The notes: generated from the sequence alone by a model not told the origin. Numbered from the stretch's first letter, positions 46,978 through 56,471 are shown. The stretch is DNA of 64,000 bases from UBA7672 sp963718145 (GCA_963718145.1 CAVQYJ010000007.1:62001-126000), one strand, 5' to 3'. Numbers and translations: made by a program.

Positions 46978-48492
46978 ATGGACGAGTTCATCGAATCGCA
47001 GACGCCGCCGGGGCCGGGCGACAATCTTCCGGAGATGTCGGTCTCGGAGCTTGCCAATGCTCTGAAGCGCACGGTGGAGGAGAGCTATTCCTTCGTGCGG
47101 GTGCGGGGCGAGCTGGGGCGGGTGGTGTTCGCCAAGTCGGGGCATCTCTATTTCGACATCAAGGATGCGGACGCGACGCTCAACACGGTGATGTGGAAGG
47201 GCTCGGCGGGGCGGCTGCCGTTCAAGCCGGAAGAGGGCCTGGAAGTGGTGGCCGAGGGGCGCCTGTCGACCTATCCAGGACGGTCCAACTACCAGCTCAT
47301 CGCCGACAAGATGCGGCCGGCAGGGCTCGGCGCGCTGATGCAGTTGCTGGAGGAGCGGCGGAAGAAGCTGGCGGCGGAGGGGCTGTTCGCAGCGGAGCGC
47401 AAGAGGCCGATCCCCTACCTGCCGTCGGTGATCGGCGTGGTGACGAGCCCGACCGGGGCGGTGATCCGCGATATCCTGCATCGCGTGCGCGACCGCTTTC
47501 CCTGTCACGTCATCATCTGGCCGGCGCTGGTGCAGGGCGAGAAGGCGGCGGCGGAAGTGGCGGCGGGGATACGCGGGTTCAATGCGCTCAAACCGGGCGG
47601 GCCGATCCCGCGGCCGGACGTGATCATCGTGGCGCGGGGCGGCGGGTCGATCGAGGACCTATGGCCGTTCAATGAGGAGATCGTGGTGCGGGCGGCGGCG
47701 GAGAGCGTGATCCCGCTTATCTCGGCGGTAGGCCACGAGACGGATACGACGCTGATCGATTATGCCTCGGACAGGCGCGCGCCGACGCCCACGGGCGCCG
47801 CGGAGATGGCGCTGCCGGTGCGCTCGGAACTGGTGGCGGCGATTGCGAGCCTGGGCGCGCGGATGGGCAAGCTGCTCATGCGCAAGGTGGAGAAAAGCCG
47901 GCTCGAGCTGAGATCGGCCACCGGCAGGCTGCCGCGAAGGGACTCTCTGCTGCAGCAACCAAGGCAGAGGCTGGACATGGCCTCGCAACGCTTCGGCGGA
48001 TCGCTCGGCCGCATGGTGGCAAGGAAGCGGGCGCGGTTTGACAAGGCCGCCGGCGGGCTTCGTCCGGCGGCGCTGCGGCGGGAGACCGCGGCCAGGCGCG
48101 GCGAGATCGTGCGGCTGGCGGCGCGGCTGCGCCCGGCGATAGCGCGGCGGCTGGAACGGTTCGGCGCGGCGCTGAAGGCGCAGGCAAGGGTGCTCGACAC
48201 GCTGTCTTACCAGAGCGTCCTGGCGCGCGGGTTTGCGCTGGTGACCAGGGTGGACGGCGCGCTGGTGCGATCGGCGGGCGCGGTGGCGGAGGGCGATGCG
48301 CTGCGCCTGAAGTTTGCAGATGGCGAGGTGGCGGCGCGGGCGGGGACGTCATCGCCCTCGCAGCCTCCGGCGGCGACTGCCGGGCCGGCGCATGGCGGTC
48401 CCGGATCGACGCCGTCGGTCGCATCCGATGCGCCTCGCCCGCGCATCCGGCGCGCGAAGCGCGGCGACAGCGACACTGGCGATCTGTTTTGA
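46978..48492 (+). CDS. xseA: exodeoxyribonuclease VII large subunit
   Basis: XseA (504 aa) is the catalytic large subunit of exonuclease VII, which degrades single-stranded DNA. The N-terminal OB domain covers about residues 15-115 (SFVRVRGELGRVVFAKSGHL). The nuclease domain has VTSPTGAVIRDILHRV, VARGGGSIEDLWPFNEEIVV and SAVGHETDTTLIDYASDRRA. The C-terminal region is coiled-coil. No xseB small-subunit gene is next to it. Confidence 0.97.
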   Translation: MDEFIESQTPPGPGDNLPEMSVSELANALKRTVEESYSFVRVRGELGRVVFAKSGHLYFDIKDADATLNTVMWKGSAGRLPFKPEEGLEVVAEGRLSTYPGRSNYQLIADKMRPAGLGALMQLLEERRKKLAAEGLFAAERKRPIPYLPSVIGVVTSPTGAVIRDILHRVRDRFPCHVIIWPALVQGEKAAAEVAAGIRGFNALKPGGPIPRPDVIIVARGGGSIEDLWPFNEEIVVRAAAESVIPLISAVGHETDTTLIDYASDRRAPTPTGAAEMALPVRSELVAAIASLGARMGKLLMRKVEKSRLELRSATGRLPRRDSLLQQPRQRLDMASQRFGGSLGRMVARKRARFDKAAGGLRPAALRRETAARRGEIVRLAARLRPAIARRLERFGAALKAQARVLDTLSYQSVLARGFALVTRVDGALVRSAGAVAEGDALRLKFADGEVAARAGTSSPSQPPAATAGPAHGGPGSTPSVASDAPRPRIRRAKRGDSDTGDLF

Positions 48493-48503
48493 AGGAGCAA
48501 GCA

Positions 48504-50039
48504 ATGCGTCGAGTCGCCCTTGCCTGTTTCGCGGTCGCCCTTGCGGCTTGCGACACCGTTGGACTGCCCCCGGCTGGCGTCGATGCCGATACTGCCGAGT
48601 GGTGGAAGATCACGGGCGATCTTTCCAGCGATGCGATGGAGGGGCGTGACACCGGCTCGGAAGGGCATGCGAAGGCGGTTCGCTATGTCATCGACCGGTT
48701 CGAGAAGGCGGGGCTCAGCCCCAAGAGCGACAATGGTGGGTGGACGCAGACACTGCCGCTGAAAGAAGTGCGGGTCGAGAAGGACGGGACGGCGTTCGGG
48801 ATCGTGCGGCGCGACAAGTCGCGTGCGAGCCTTAGATTCCTGCATGACATCACGGTGCGGCCGAGCGCGGAACTGCCGGAGACGATCGAGGCGCCGCTGG
48901 CGTTCCGGGGGTATTGCTCCGCCGCCGAGATGGGCGAGATGCGCGGGCGGGTGGCGGTGTGCTTTGGCGGGCGGCGCGCGGGCATACCCAGTGGCGCGGA
49001 CAGGCTGCGTGCGGCGGCCAATGCGGGCGCGTTGGGGTTGATCAATGTGGACGACCCCGGCTTCACGATCGAGCCATCGCGCTGGCCGGAGGCGTATGCG
49101 CGGTCGATCTCGTTCCGCGATGCAGGGGCGCCGGCCTCGCCGAAGCTGGCGGTGATGCGCCTGTCTGCGGCGGCGCTGGCGGATGTGATTGCGGGCTCGG
49201 GCCAGGATGCGGCGGCGATCCTGAAGGCGGGCGCGGCGTCGCAGCCCCTCCCCAGCTTCGACATTCCATCCGTGATCAAGGCGTCGTTCCGGCTATCGCA
49301 GCGCGAGTTCACGTCGGACAATGTGATCGGCTTCCTGCCTGGGACGGACCCGGCGCTGAAAGACCAGGTGGTGATCGTCTCCGCTCACATCGACGGCTAT
49401 GGCTTCGGCGAGGCGGTGAATGGCGACAGCCTCTACAACGGCGCCTTCGACGATGCGGCGTATGTGGCGACGCTGGTGCGGTTGGCGGAGACGCGGGCTG
49501 GGAAAGGATTCCGGCGCAGCGTTCTGTTTGCGGTCTATACCGGTGAGGAAAAGGGGCTGCTCGGATCGAACTGGCTGAGTGAGCACCTGACCGTGCCCAA
49601 AGCGAACCTGGCGGCGGTGATCAATCTCGACCAGCTGCGGCCGCTGTTTCCGCTCAAGATCCTGACAATGCACGCGATCGACGACACGACTCTGGCCGTA
49701 AATGTGAAGCGCGTGGCGGCGGGGATGGGGATCGAGATCCGGCCCGACCTAGAGCCCGAGCGCAACCTCAACCAGCGGACGGACCACTTTCCGTTTCTGA
49801 AGATGGGTGTGCCGGCGACGAATTTCGTGTTCGGATTCGATCCGGGGACGGAAAGCGAGCGGCGATATCGGGAATGGTATCAGGTCCGCTATCACCGCCC
49901 GCAGGACGATATGGGCCAGCCACTGGACTGGGGCGCGGCGCGCGACATGAACATGTTCTTCTACCGGCTGGTGGAGGACGTGGCCGATGCCGACTTGCGG
50001 CCGGCATTTGTGGCCGGGAGTCCGTGGGCGCCGAAATAG
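48504..50039 (+). CDS. lipoprotein M28-family metallopeptidase
   Basis: The 511-aa product is a predicted lipoprotein (MRRVALACFAVALAAC, lipidated C16), with a PA-type insert and an M28 catalytic domain. All expected zinc ligands are seen: H and D in VSAHIDGYG and YNGAFDDAA, E-E in YTGEEKGLLGSNW, D in AVINLDQL, and the last H in QRTDHFPFLKMG. The start at 48504 has GAAGGAG seven bases upstream; the longer frame from 48489 begins inside xseA. It is unrelated in detail to the other M28 enzyme of the window, which is PSMA-like. Confidence 0.92.
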   Translation: MRRVALACFAVALAACDTVGLPPAGVDADTAEWWKITGDLSSDAMEGRDTGSEGHAKAVRYVIDRFEKAGLSPKSDNGGWTQTLPLKEVRVEKDGTAFGIVRRDKSRASLRFLHDITVRPSAELPETIEAPLAFRGYCSAAEMGEMRGRVAVCFGGRRAGIPSGADRLRAAANAGALGLINVDDPGFTIEPSRWPEAYARSISFRDAGAPASPKLAVMRLSAAALADVIAGSGQDAAAILKAGAASQPLPSFDIPSVIKASFRLSQREFTSDNVIGFLPGTDPALKDQVVIVSAHIDGYGFGEAVNGDSLYNGAFDDAAYVATLVRLAETRAGKGFRRSVLFAVYTGEEKGLLGSNWLSEHLTVPKANLAAVINLDQLRPLFPLKILTMHAIDDTTLAVNVKRVAAGMGIEIRPDLEPERNLNQRTDHFPFLKMGVPATNFVFGFDPGTESERRYREWYQVRYHRPQDDMGQPLDWGAARDMNMFFYRLVEDVADADLRPAFVAGSPWAPK

Positions 50040-50070
50040 CTGGAACCGCCAGGCGTCTCGCAGTCCCAGA

Positions 50071-51540
50071 TCAGGCGTTGAGCCGTTTCACGAACCATTC
50101 GGTGAGGTGGTTCCAGACCTGCTTGTCCGCTTCGTCCTCGACGCCGTGTTCGAGGTTGGGGTTGTCATTGATCTCGATCACGATCGGGCCGTCGGGGCCG
50201 GACTTGATGTCTACGCCGTAGAAGCCGTCGCCGATCAGGTTGGCGGCGCGCACGCCGATGTCGACGACGTCGGCGGGGGCTTCGGCCACGGCGATGGTCT
50301 TGTGGCCGCCTTCGATGGAGCGGCCGTCGGGTTTGTGGTTCATGATCTGCCAGTGGCCGCGCGCCATCTTGTACTGGCAGACGAAGATCGCGCGCTTGTC
50401 GAGCACGCCGACGCGCCAGTCGAACTCGGTGGGCACGAATTTCTGGGCGATGCAGAGGTCGGATTCTTCCAGCAGGGCTTCGACGATCTGCTTCAGTTCG
50501 GCCATGTCGGCGGCCTTTTTTACGCCGCGCGAGAAGGAGCCGTCGGGAATCTTGAGCACCAGCGGGAATTTGAGGCGGTCGGCGACTTCCTCGAGGTTGG
50601 TCTTGTCCTGGATGATGATGGTCTCGGGCGCAGGCAGGCCCGCGCCGAGCAGCCTCTCCCAGAGATAGACCTTGTTGGTGCACCTCATCATCGAAACCGG
50701 ATCGTCGATCACCGGCATGCCTTCGGCCCAGGCGCGGCGAGCGAAGCGGTAGGTGTGATTGGTGATCGAGGTTGTCTCGCGGATCATCAGGGCGTCGAAT
50801 TCGGCTAGGCGGTCGAGATCCTTCTTGGTGATCGGCTCGATCTCGACGCCGTCCTTTTCCGCCAGACGCGCCCAGTGTTTCAGCGACTCGATGTTGGAGG
50901 GGGCGAGTTGTTCGTTGGGGTCGTGCAGCACGGCGATGGACCATTTCGCGATGGTGCGGGCCTTGGGGCTTTTCCAGACGCGGCCGGTGTAGGTGGTCAG
51001 GCTGTCGACAAAGAACTTCATCTCCTCGTCTTCGAGGCGGGTGAAGGGCGTCAGCTTGATGCGCTTGATCTTGAAATTTCCCGGCTGGCCGTTGAGGCCC
51101 GTCGTGACGACCAGCACAGGCGCGCGGTACCAGTCGAAGAGCTGGCGGCCGAACTTGCGGAAGCGCTCGTCCTCAGTCTCACCGAAGCAGACGACGATGC
51201 GCTCGGGCACGCTGGTCTTTTCGGGGAATTTGGCGAGGTCCTTGTTGAGCAGTTCTTCGAGGACGGACATGGCGTCCTCGGGCAGTTCCTTGTCGTAGAG
51301 GTCGAGCATGGTCTCGACGGTGGGAACAACGCGGTGGCCGCGGGCTTCCGCCAGGAGCGAGGCATAGTAGCCGTCGGTCTGGTAATTGTAGTTGCGCGCG
51401 AGGTTGATGATCTTCGGGCGCGAGCCGGAGAGCAGCTTCGGCTGAAGCACATAGTCGCGCGAGGTCATCATCCGGAATGGTGCGCCGAGGGCGGCCAGGT
51501 CCCGGAGGTCGTCCGCGATCAGGATCCAGTCATACCGCAA
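50071..51540 (-). CDS. RLAN-domain RimK-like ATP-grasp ligase
   Basis: This 489-aa protein has two parts. Residues 1 to about 190 match the RimK-like ATP-grasp N-terminal (RLAN) domain: the start MRYDWILIADDLRD, then KIINLARNYNYQTDGYYASLL, in which NL-x-R-x-YxYQxxGYY is typical. The C-terminal half is a RimK/glutathione-synthetase-type ATP-grasp domain, with KFPLVLKIPDGSFSRGV, EFDWRVGVLDKRAIF and the Mg/ATP-binding VIEINDNPNLEHGVED. Such enzymes join amino acids to peptides or proteins. The GNAT gene just upstream overlaps it by 11 bp. The substrate is unknown. Confidence 0.88.
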   Translation of the reverse strand: MRYDWILIADDLRDLAALGAPFRMMTSRDYVLQPKLLSGSRPKIINLARNYNYQTDGYYASLLAEARGHRVVPTVETMLDLYDKELPEDAMSVLEELLNKDLAKFPEKTSVPERIVVCFGETEDERFRKFGRQLFDWYRAPVLVVTTGLNGQPGNFKIKRIKLTPFTRLEDEEMKFFVDSLTTYTGRVWKSPKARTIAKWSIAVLHDPNEQLAPSNIESLKHWARLAEKDGVEIEPITKKDLDRLAEFDALMIRETTSITNHTYRFARRAWAEGMPVIDDPVSMMRCTNKVYLWERLLGAGLPAPETIIIQDKTNLEEVADRLKFPLVLKIPDGSFSRGVKKAADMAELKQIVEALLEESDLCIAQKFVPTEFDWRVGVLDKRAIFVCQYKMARGHWQIMNHKPDGRSIEGGHKTIAVAEAPADVVDIGVRAANLIGDGFYGVDIKSGPDGPIVIEINDNPNLEHGVEDEADKQVWNHLTEWFVKRLNA

Positions 51541-51982
51541 AGCGCTTCTTCATCCTGATTGCACTCCAGCCATCGGCGTAGAAATCCGGCTCGACGTGGA
51601 AGCACTTGTAGCCGAAGCGGTGATAGCGCCGCAGCAGATCGTAGTTGGTTTCCTTAATCTCGAGATTCAGCTGCGGGACTCCGGTGTCCTCGCAATAGCG
51701 TTCGACATGGCTGAAGAGTTGTTGGCCCAGCCCCTTGCCCTGGTGATCGGGAGAGACGGCGAGGCTGTCGAAGCTGACCGAGCCATCGACTTCAAGGATC
51801 AATGCGGCGTAGCCGACGACCTCGGCGCCTTCGACGGCGCAGAAGACTTCCATCTCGTCTTCGCTGAGGGCGTCGGCGAAATCCTCGCGCGACATCATCT
51901 TGTCCGCATAGCCGGCTTCGAAGCATGCCTTTTCGATCGCCACGAGCGCGTCGATGTCGCCGGCCTGCATGTCGCGGATCAT
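51530..51982 (-). CDS. GNAT acetyltransferase paired with the ATP-grasp ligase
   Basis: This 150-aa protein has the GNAT fold: IRDMQAGDIDALVAIEKACF, the acetyl-CoA-binding segment VSPDHQGKGLGQQLFSHVE, and LEIKETNYDLLRRYHRFGYK. It looks like RimI-type N-terminal acetyltransferases. The open frame extends to 52156, but the ATG at 51982 gives the normal GNAT start. Its 3' end overlaps the start of the ATP-grasp ligase by 11 bp, so the two are almost certainly translated together. Confidence 0.87.
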   Translation of the reverse strand: MIRDMQAGDIDALVAIEKACFEAGYADKMMSREDFADALSEDEMEVFCAVEGAEVVGYAALILEVDGSVSFDSLAVSPDHQGKGLGQQLFSHVERYCEDTGVPQLNLEIKETNYDLLRRYHRFGYKCFHVEPDFYADGWSAIRMKKRFAV

Positions 51983-52264
51983 CGGGGGCGCGTCCCCGTC
52001 ATCAGGGGCGTGCGGCAGCGGACCGGACCAGTCTCTGGAATCGAACTCATGCAAGGGTCGCGGCGAGGCGCACGGGAAAAGCCTGTTCGTGCCCGCCGGT
52101 CGTTCCCCAGAATCCTTACGGTGGAGGGCTCGGCGAAGGCGCGCCATTATTAGCAATCGCCCTTGGCTGTCGATAGGCGCCAGCTGCGGCCTTGGGCGGC
52201 GCCGCTCGATTCGGCTGTGTATCGTTCAATGGGAGGAACTTGGGTCCGGCCCCGGAGGTTCAGC

Positions 52265-52663
52265 GTGCAGATCGACCGTCGTGAAATCGTCATCCATCTG
52301 GTGCTGGGCGTGTGCTCGGGCCTGGCCATGGCCTATGCCGCCTATTCCTTCATCGTCCCGCTGAAGGGCGTGCCGCTGCTGTTTCCGTTCCAGGACAAGG
52401 TGTTCCATTTCCTGGCGTTTGGCGGCCTGACGGGTCCGGCGGTGCTGGTGCTGCCCCGGCGCTACATGTGGTTCTGGATTGCGCATATGGCGATGCTCGG
52501 CGTTGGCATCGAGGTCGTGCAACAGCTCTGGCTGGGACCGTACGGCCGGGCGGGATCGCTGACCGACCTCGTGGCGGACTATTCGGGCATCGCCGTGGGG
52601 TATGCGGTCGCCCGGACGATCCGGCGTCGTTTCGAGACACAGTCTAACTCGCCTGTCACTTGA
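52265..52663 (+). CDS. VanZ-like membrane protein, GTG start
   Basis: The 132-aa protein has four hydrophobic segments and the VanZ-type pattern PFQDKVFHFLAFGGLTGPA followed by GIEVVQQLWLGPYGRAGSLT-D, in which the E-x-x-Q and the R-x-G-S-x-x-D parts are family hallmarks. The GTG at 52265 is chosen because CCGGAGG lies 7-10 bases upstream; the open frame begins earlier, at 52163. Its role is unknown. Confidence 0.8.
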   Translation: MQIDRREIVIHLVLGVCSGLAMAYAAYSFIVPLKGVPLLFPFQDKVFHFLAFGGLTGPAVLVLPRRYMWFWIAHMAMLGVGIEVVQQLWLGPYGRAGSLTDLVADYSGIAVGYAVARTIRRRFETQSNSPVT

Positions 52664-52718
52664 AACCCGACTCAGTGCCTGCGCGTAATTGTGCTGGGAC
52701 GTTTTCGAAGGGCTCGAA

Positions 52719-52958
52719 ATGACCCGTGAAGACGAACTCGCCTTGGCGCGAGATCAAGTCAGCATGCTGGCCGAACAGGTTGCCAGGCTGATGGACATCG
52801 TTTCCGTGCGAAGCGCGTCCGGCGGCGATGTCAGGCCGGCGGAAGACAAGATGGAGGTGCTGGAAGGCCTCATGTGGAAGCTCCACAGGCGGCATTCCCG
52901 GCTCAGGGCGCAGACGGCTGCGGCAAACGAGTCGGATATCGACGCCCGGGTTCACTAG
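52719..52958 (+). CDS. small coiled-coil protein of unknown function
   Basis: The 79-aa product is highly charged and mostly helical: MTREDELALARDQVSMLAEQ opens a heptad-like run, and a second helix contains LEGLMWKLHRRHSRLRAQ. I do not recognise it. It lies between the VanZ-like gene and the convergent hemB. GAAGGG precedes the ATG at 52719. Confidence 0.55.
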   Translation: MTREDELALARDQVSMLAEQVARLMDIVSVRSASGGDVRPAEDKMEVLEGLMWKLHRRHSRLRAQTAAANESDIDARVH

Positions 52959-52967
52959 GCCGGCAGG

Positions 52968-53975
52968 CTATTTCCCGAGCAGTTGTGCCGCGCGCTCCGC
53001 GAAATAAGTGATCACCCCACAGGCGCCGGCGCGTTTGAAAGCCGAGAGCGTTTCGACGATGGCCCGGTCCTCGTCGAGCCAGCCCTGGGCGGCGGCGGCC
53101 TTGATCTGGGCGTACTCGCCGGAGATCTGGAAGACGAGGGTGGGCACGCCGAACTCGGACGAGACGCGCTGGACGATGTCGAGATAGGGCAGGCCCGGCT
53201 TCACCATCACCATGTCGGCGCCTTCCTCGATGTCCATGGCGACTTCGCGCAGCGCCTCCTCGGTGTTCCCGAAATCCATCTGGTAGGTCTTCTTGTCGCC
53301 CTTGAGCACGGAGGCGGTGCCGACGGCGTCACGGTAGGGGCCGTAGAAGCACGACGCATACTTGGCGGCGTAGGAGAGGATCATGACGTTCTCATGCCCC
53401 TCTTCGTCCAGGAGTTCCCGGATGGCGCCGATACGGCCGTCCATCATGTCGGACGGGGCGACGATGTCGGCGCCCGCGCGGGCCTGCACGAGGGCCTGTT
53501 CGGTAAGGACAGCGACCGTCTCGTCGTTGAGGACATAGCCGTCCTCGTTGAGCAGCCCGTCATGGCCGTGGCTGGTGAAGGGGTCGAGCGCAACGTCGCA
53601 GGCGACGCCGACTTCGGGAGCGGCGGCTTTCATCGCCTGGATGACGGTGGGGATCAGCCCTTCGGCGTTGATGGCTTCGTCACCGCCCTCGTTCTTCTTC
53701 GAGGCGTCGATATGCGGGAAGATGGCTATGGCCGGAATACCGAGTTCCCGGGCGCGCACGGCGGCCTTCGCGGCCTCGTCGACATTGAGGCGGTCGACGC
53801 CCGGCATGGTCTTGACGGGGACGCGCCTCTCCTTTCCATCGTGGACGATCATGCCCCAGACGAGATCATCCGGGCTGGGCCTGGTCTCGCGCGTCAGCCG
53901 GCGAGCCCAGTCATGCTGGCGCAGGCGGCGCATCCGGGTGGAGGGGTAGCCGCCGGTGACAAGAGAGCGTGGCAT
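52968..53975 (-). CDS. hemB: porphobilinogen synthase (5-aminolevulinate dehydratase)
   Basis: HemB (335 aa) condenses two 5-aminolevulinates to porphobilinogen in haem synthesis. The Schiff-base lysines are in LSYAAKYASCFYGPYRDA and MVKPGLPYLDIV. The segment equivalent to the zinc-binding cysteines reads CDVALDPFTSHGHDGLL, with Ala/Asp in place of the Cys ligands, so this is the zinc-independent, magnesium-type enzyme. The start MPRSLVTGGYPSTRMRRLRQ is typical; the longer open frame upstream is not conserved. Confidence 0.97.
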   Translation of the reverse strand: MPRSLVTGGYPSTRMRRLRQHDWARRLTRETRPSPDDLVWGMIVHDGKERRVPVKTMPGVDRLNVDEAAKAAVRARELGIPAIAIFPHIDASKKNEGGDEAINAEGLIPTVIQAMKAAAPEVGVACDVALDPFTSHGHDGLLNEDGYVLNDETVAVLTEQALVQARAGADIVAPSDMMDGRIGAIRELLDEEGHENVMILSYAAKYASCFYGPYRDAVGTASVLKGDKKTYQMDFGNTEEALREVAMDIEEGADMVMVKPGLPYLDIVQRVSSEFGVPTLVFQISGEYAQIKAAAAQGWLDEDRAIVETLSAFKRAGACGVITYFAERAAQLLGK

Positions 53976-54075
53976 GAGGGTGTTCCTTCTGTCGGAACAC
54001 CTAGCGGGTGTCCGGCGTGGTGTCATCTGGGCCGGGATGGAAGTGGCCGCCCTCCTGACCGTGACGGACCGCCCG

Positions 54076-54477
54076 CTATCTCGGCGCGTTGCGGAGATAC
54101 TGGATGACGGGGAACACACCGAACGCAGCCTGGCCGGCCAGGCCCCAGGCGCCAGCCACCGTCGCGTACGAGGCGACATGATCGTCGAGACTGCGGCCGA
54201 ACATCAGGGCCGCGCCCGCAGCCTCCGCACCCATCAGCAGGACAAAGGCGCTGGCCCCGATACCGATGGCCAGGCTCAGCGACGAGGCGCCCATGAAGCG
54301 GATGATCCAGCCGGCGACGATCCACGAAATGGCGAGCGTAAAGGGAAGCTCCAGCAGCGTCGCCCACACCTCGCCGACCGCCGGAGCGACGAACACGACG
54401 CGCAGGATGCCGAGCACAAAGGCGGCGGCGAAGACGATCAGGAAATAGACCGTTCCGGCCAGAAGCGACCTGGACAT
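54076..54477 (-). CDS. four-helix membrane protein of unknown function
   Basis: The 133-aa protein has four predicted membrane segments (GTVYFLIVFAAAFVLGILRV, LPFTLAISWIVAGWIIRFM, SLAIGIGASAFVLLMGAEAA, VAGAWGLAGQAAFGVFPVI). No signal peptide apart from the first segment is seen. I do not recognise a specific family. It lies 100 bp before hemB on the same strand, so it might share a transcript with it. Confidence 0.7.
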   Translation of the reverse strand: MSRSLLAGTVYFLIVFAAAFVLGILRVVFVAPAVGEVWATLLELPFTLAISWIVAGWIIRFMGASSLSLAIGIGASAFVLLMGAEAAGAALMFGRSLDDHVASYATVAGAWGLAGQAAFGVFPVIQYLRNAPR

Positions 54478-54662
54478 TGCTCAAACCCTGCAGCGCACTG
54501 CGCCTATTCGTCGGATCATCGGCGGCAGGTCTTGTCCACTCACATCGCCATCTAAGTGCAATTCCGTCGCGTATCTGCACGCTGTGAACAGGGAGCACGC
54601 AGGATCGGCGATCATCCCGTTCATGTTCATGGACGCGAGCCGATATGGGAGCCGGCCGGCGC

Positions 54663-55223
54663 CTACCTTCCCCGCTTTACAGTGCGTTGCATGAAGCAGC
54701 GAAGCTTGACGTCCATGGTGGTGCGCTGGAGTTCGCGGATTTCAAGCTGCCAGTCGTTGAGACGCCAGACGGGAATCTCACGGAAGCCGAGCTTGCGGTA
54801 GAACGGGCCATTCCACGGAACCTTGCGGAAAGTGGAGAGCGACACGCGCTTGAACGAGCGGGCCTCCGCCTCCTGCAGGCAGCGGCGGACGAGGCGGGCG
54901 CCGAGGCCCTGGCGGCCATGGCGCGGCAGGACCGAAAGCTGGTCGAGATAGAGATCATCGCCCCGGTCCGAGCACAGGGCGAAGCCGACGAGTTCTTCGA
55001 GGTGGTCGACCGCGACCCAGATCAGGCCGTCGCCGAAGCCTTTGCGGAGACGGTCTTCCGGAATGGGTTGGCTGGGTTCGCCCAGCGGGCCGAAATCGAT
55101 CAGGCCGGTGCCCCTGAAGAGCGAAGCCGAAGCGATATCAATATTCTGGAGTTCGCCGACCTCGTTTCCGCGCGCGGGCCGCACGCGATACTGCGGCGCG
55201 GTTTCGGTTATGAGGGTCGCCAT
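54663..55223 (-). CDS. GNAT family N-acetyltransferase
   Basis: This 186-aa protein has a GNAT domain: RPARGNEVGELQNIDIASAS at the start, the acetyl-CoA loop VLPRHGRQGLGARLVRRCLQ, and VPWNGPFYRKLGFREIPVW. The C-terminal tail is basic. The substrate is unknown. It is divergent from the acyl-CoA dehydrogenase gene. Confidence 0.85.
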   Translation of the reverse strand: MATLITETAPQYRVRPARGNEVGELQNIDIASASLFRGTGLIDFGPLGEPSQPIPEDRLRKGFGDGLIWVAVDHLEELVGFALCSDRGDDLYLDQLSVLPRHGRQGLGARLVRRCLQEAEARSFKRVSLSTFRKVPWNGPFYRKLGFREIPVWRLNDWQLEIRELQRTTMDVKLRCFMQRTVKRGR

Positions 55224-55320
55224 GGAGAGATGCCGCCAGCCTGGGTCGGGGTGTATCGGTACGCGACTTGGTGCTACGCGACAGATGAATACCGTCTGAA
55301 GTCACATCGGACCAGACCAC

Positions 55321-56457
55321 ATGACAGTACTATCGGATGAACAGAATTTGATACGGCAGACCGCAGCGGATTTCGCTGCTGAAAAATTGCGCCCGTTCGC
55401 GGCCGAGTGGGATGAAAAGAAGCACTTTCCCGTGGACGTCATACGGGAAGCGGCGGGACTCGGCTTTGCGGGCCTGTACGTTAACGAAGACGTCGGCGGC
55501 TCGGCCCTGTCGCGATTTGATGCCGTGCTGGTATTTGAGCAACTGTCGCAGGGCTGCATTGCTACCGCTGCGTACATTTCCATCCACAATATGTGCAGCT
55601 GGATGATCGACCGCTTCGGCTCGGACGAGATGCGCAAGGCGTGGCTGCCCAAGCTGACCTCGATGGAGTTCCTGTCATCCTACTGCCTGACCGAGCCAGG
55701 CTCGGGGTCGGACGCGGCGAGCCTGAAGACGCGGGCCGTGAAGCAGGGTGACGACTACGTCCTCAATGGCGCGAAACAGTTCATCTCCGGCGCCGGCGTC
55801 AGCGACGTCTATGTTGTAATGGCGCGTACAGGTGCGGATGGGCCGAAGGGCATATCCACCTTCATCGTGATGAAGGACGACAAGGGCGTGTCGTTCGGCG
55901 CCAACGAAAAGAAGATGGGATGGAATTCGCAGCCGACCCGGCAGGTGATCTTCGAGGACGTGCGCATCCCGGCGAGCCGGCGCGTGGGGGCGGAGGGCGA
56001 TGGCTTCCGCTTCGCCATGGCCGGGCTCGACGGTGGCCGGCTCAACATTGCGGCATGCTCGCTGGGCGGGATGCAGGAGGCGCTGGACAAGTCGCTGGCC
56101 TATGTGCGGGAGCGCAGGCAATTCGGCCAGGCGATCGCGGATTTCCAGGCGACGCAGTTCAAGCTCGCCGACATGGAGACCGAAACGCAGGCTGCCCGCG
56201 TGATGCTCTACAACGCCGCGCAGGAGCTCGACGCCAAGAGCCCGATGGCGACGCGCTGGTGCGCCATGGCCAAGCGCTTTGTGACGGACACCGGCTTCAA
56301 GGTGGCCAATGACGCGCTGCAACTGCATGGCGGCTACGGCTATCTGTCGGACTATGGGGTCGAGAGGATCGTGCGGGATCTGCGGGTGCACCAGATTTTG
56401 GAAGGCACGAACGAGGTGATGCGCGTGATCGTGTCGAGGGATATGCTGAGGCAGTAG
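55321..56457 (+). CDS. acyl-CoA dehydrogenase, isobutyryl-CoA-dehydrogenase-like
   Basis: This 378-aa flavoprotein belongs to the acyl-CoA dehydrogenase family. FAD-binding and substrate motifs are CLTEPGSGSDAASLKT, YVLNGAKQFISGAG and LHGGYGYLSDYGVERIVRD; the catalytic glutamate is in ILEGTNEVMR near residue 361-363. The ANIHNMCSWMI-type segment (YISIHNMCSWMIDRFG) resembles ACAD8, which oxidises isobutyryl-CoA in valine breakdown. A 3-hydroxyisobutyryl-CoA hydrolase-like gene 1.6 kb downstream supports this assignment. Confidence 0.9.
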   Translation: MTVLSDEQNLIRQTAADFAAEKLRPFAAEWDEKKHFPVDVIREAAGLGFAGLYVNEDVGGSALSRFDAVLVFEQLSQGCIATAAYISIHNMCSWMIDRFGSDEMRKAWLPKLTSMEFLSSYCLTEPGSGSDAASLKTRAVKQGDDYVLNGAKQFISGAGVSDVYVVMARTGADGPKGISTFIVMKDDKGVSFGANEKKMGWNSQPTRQVIFEDVRIPASRRVGAEGDGFRFAMAGLDGGRLNIAACSLGGMQEALDKSLAYVRERRQFGQAIADFQATQFKLADMETETQAARVMLYNAAQELDAKSPMATRWCAMAKRFVTDTGFKVANDALQLHGGYGYLSDYGVERIVRDLRVHQILEGTNEVMRVIVSRDMLRQ

Positions 56458-56471
56458 AGAAGGGGAGGCCT

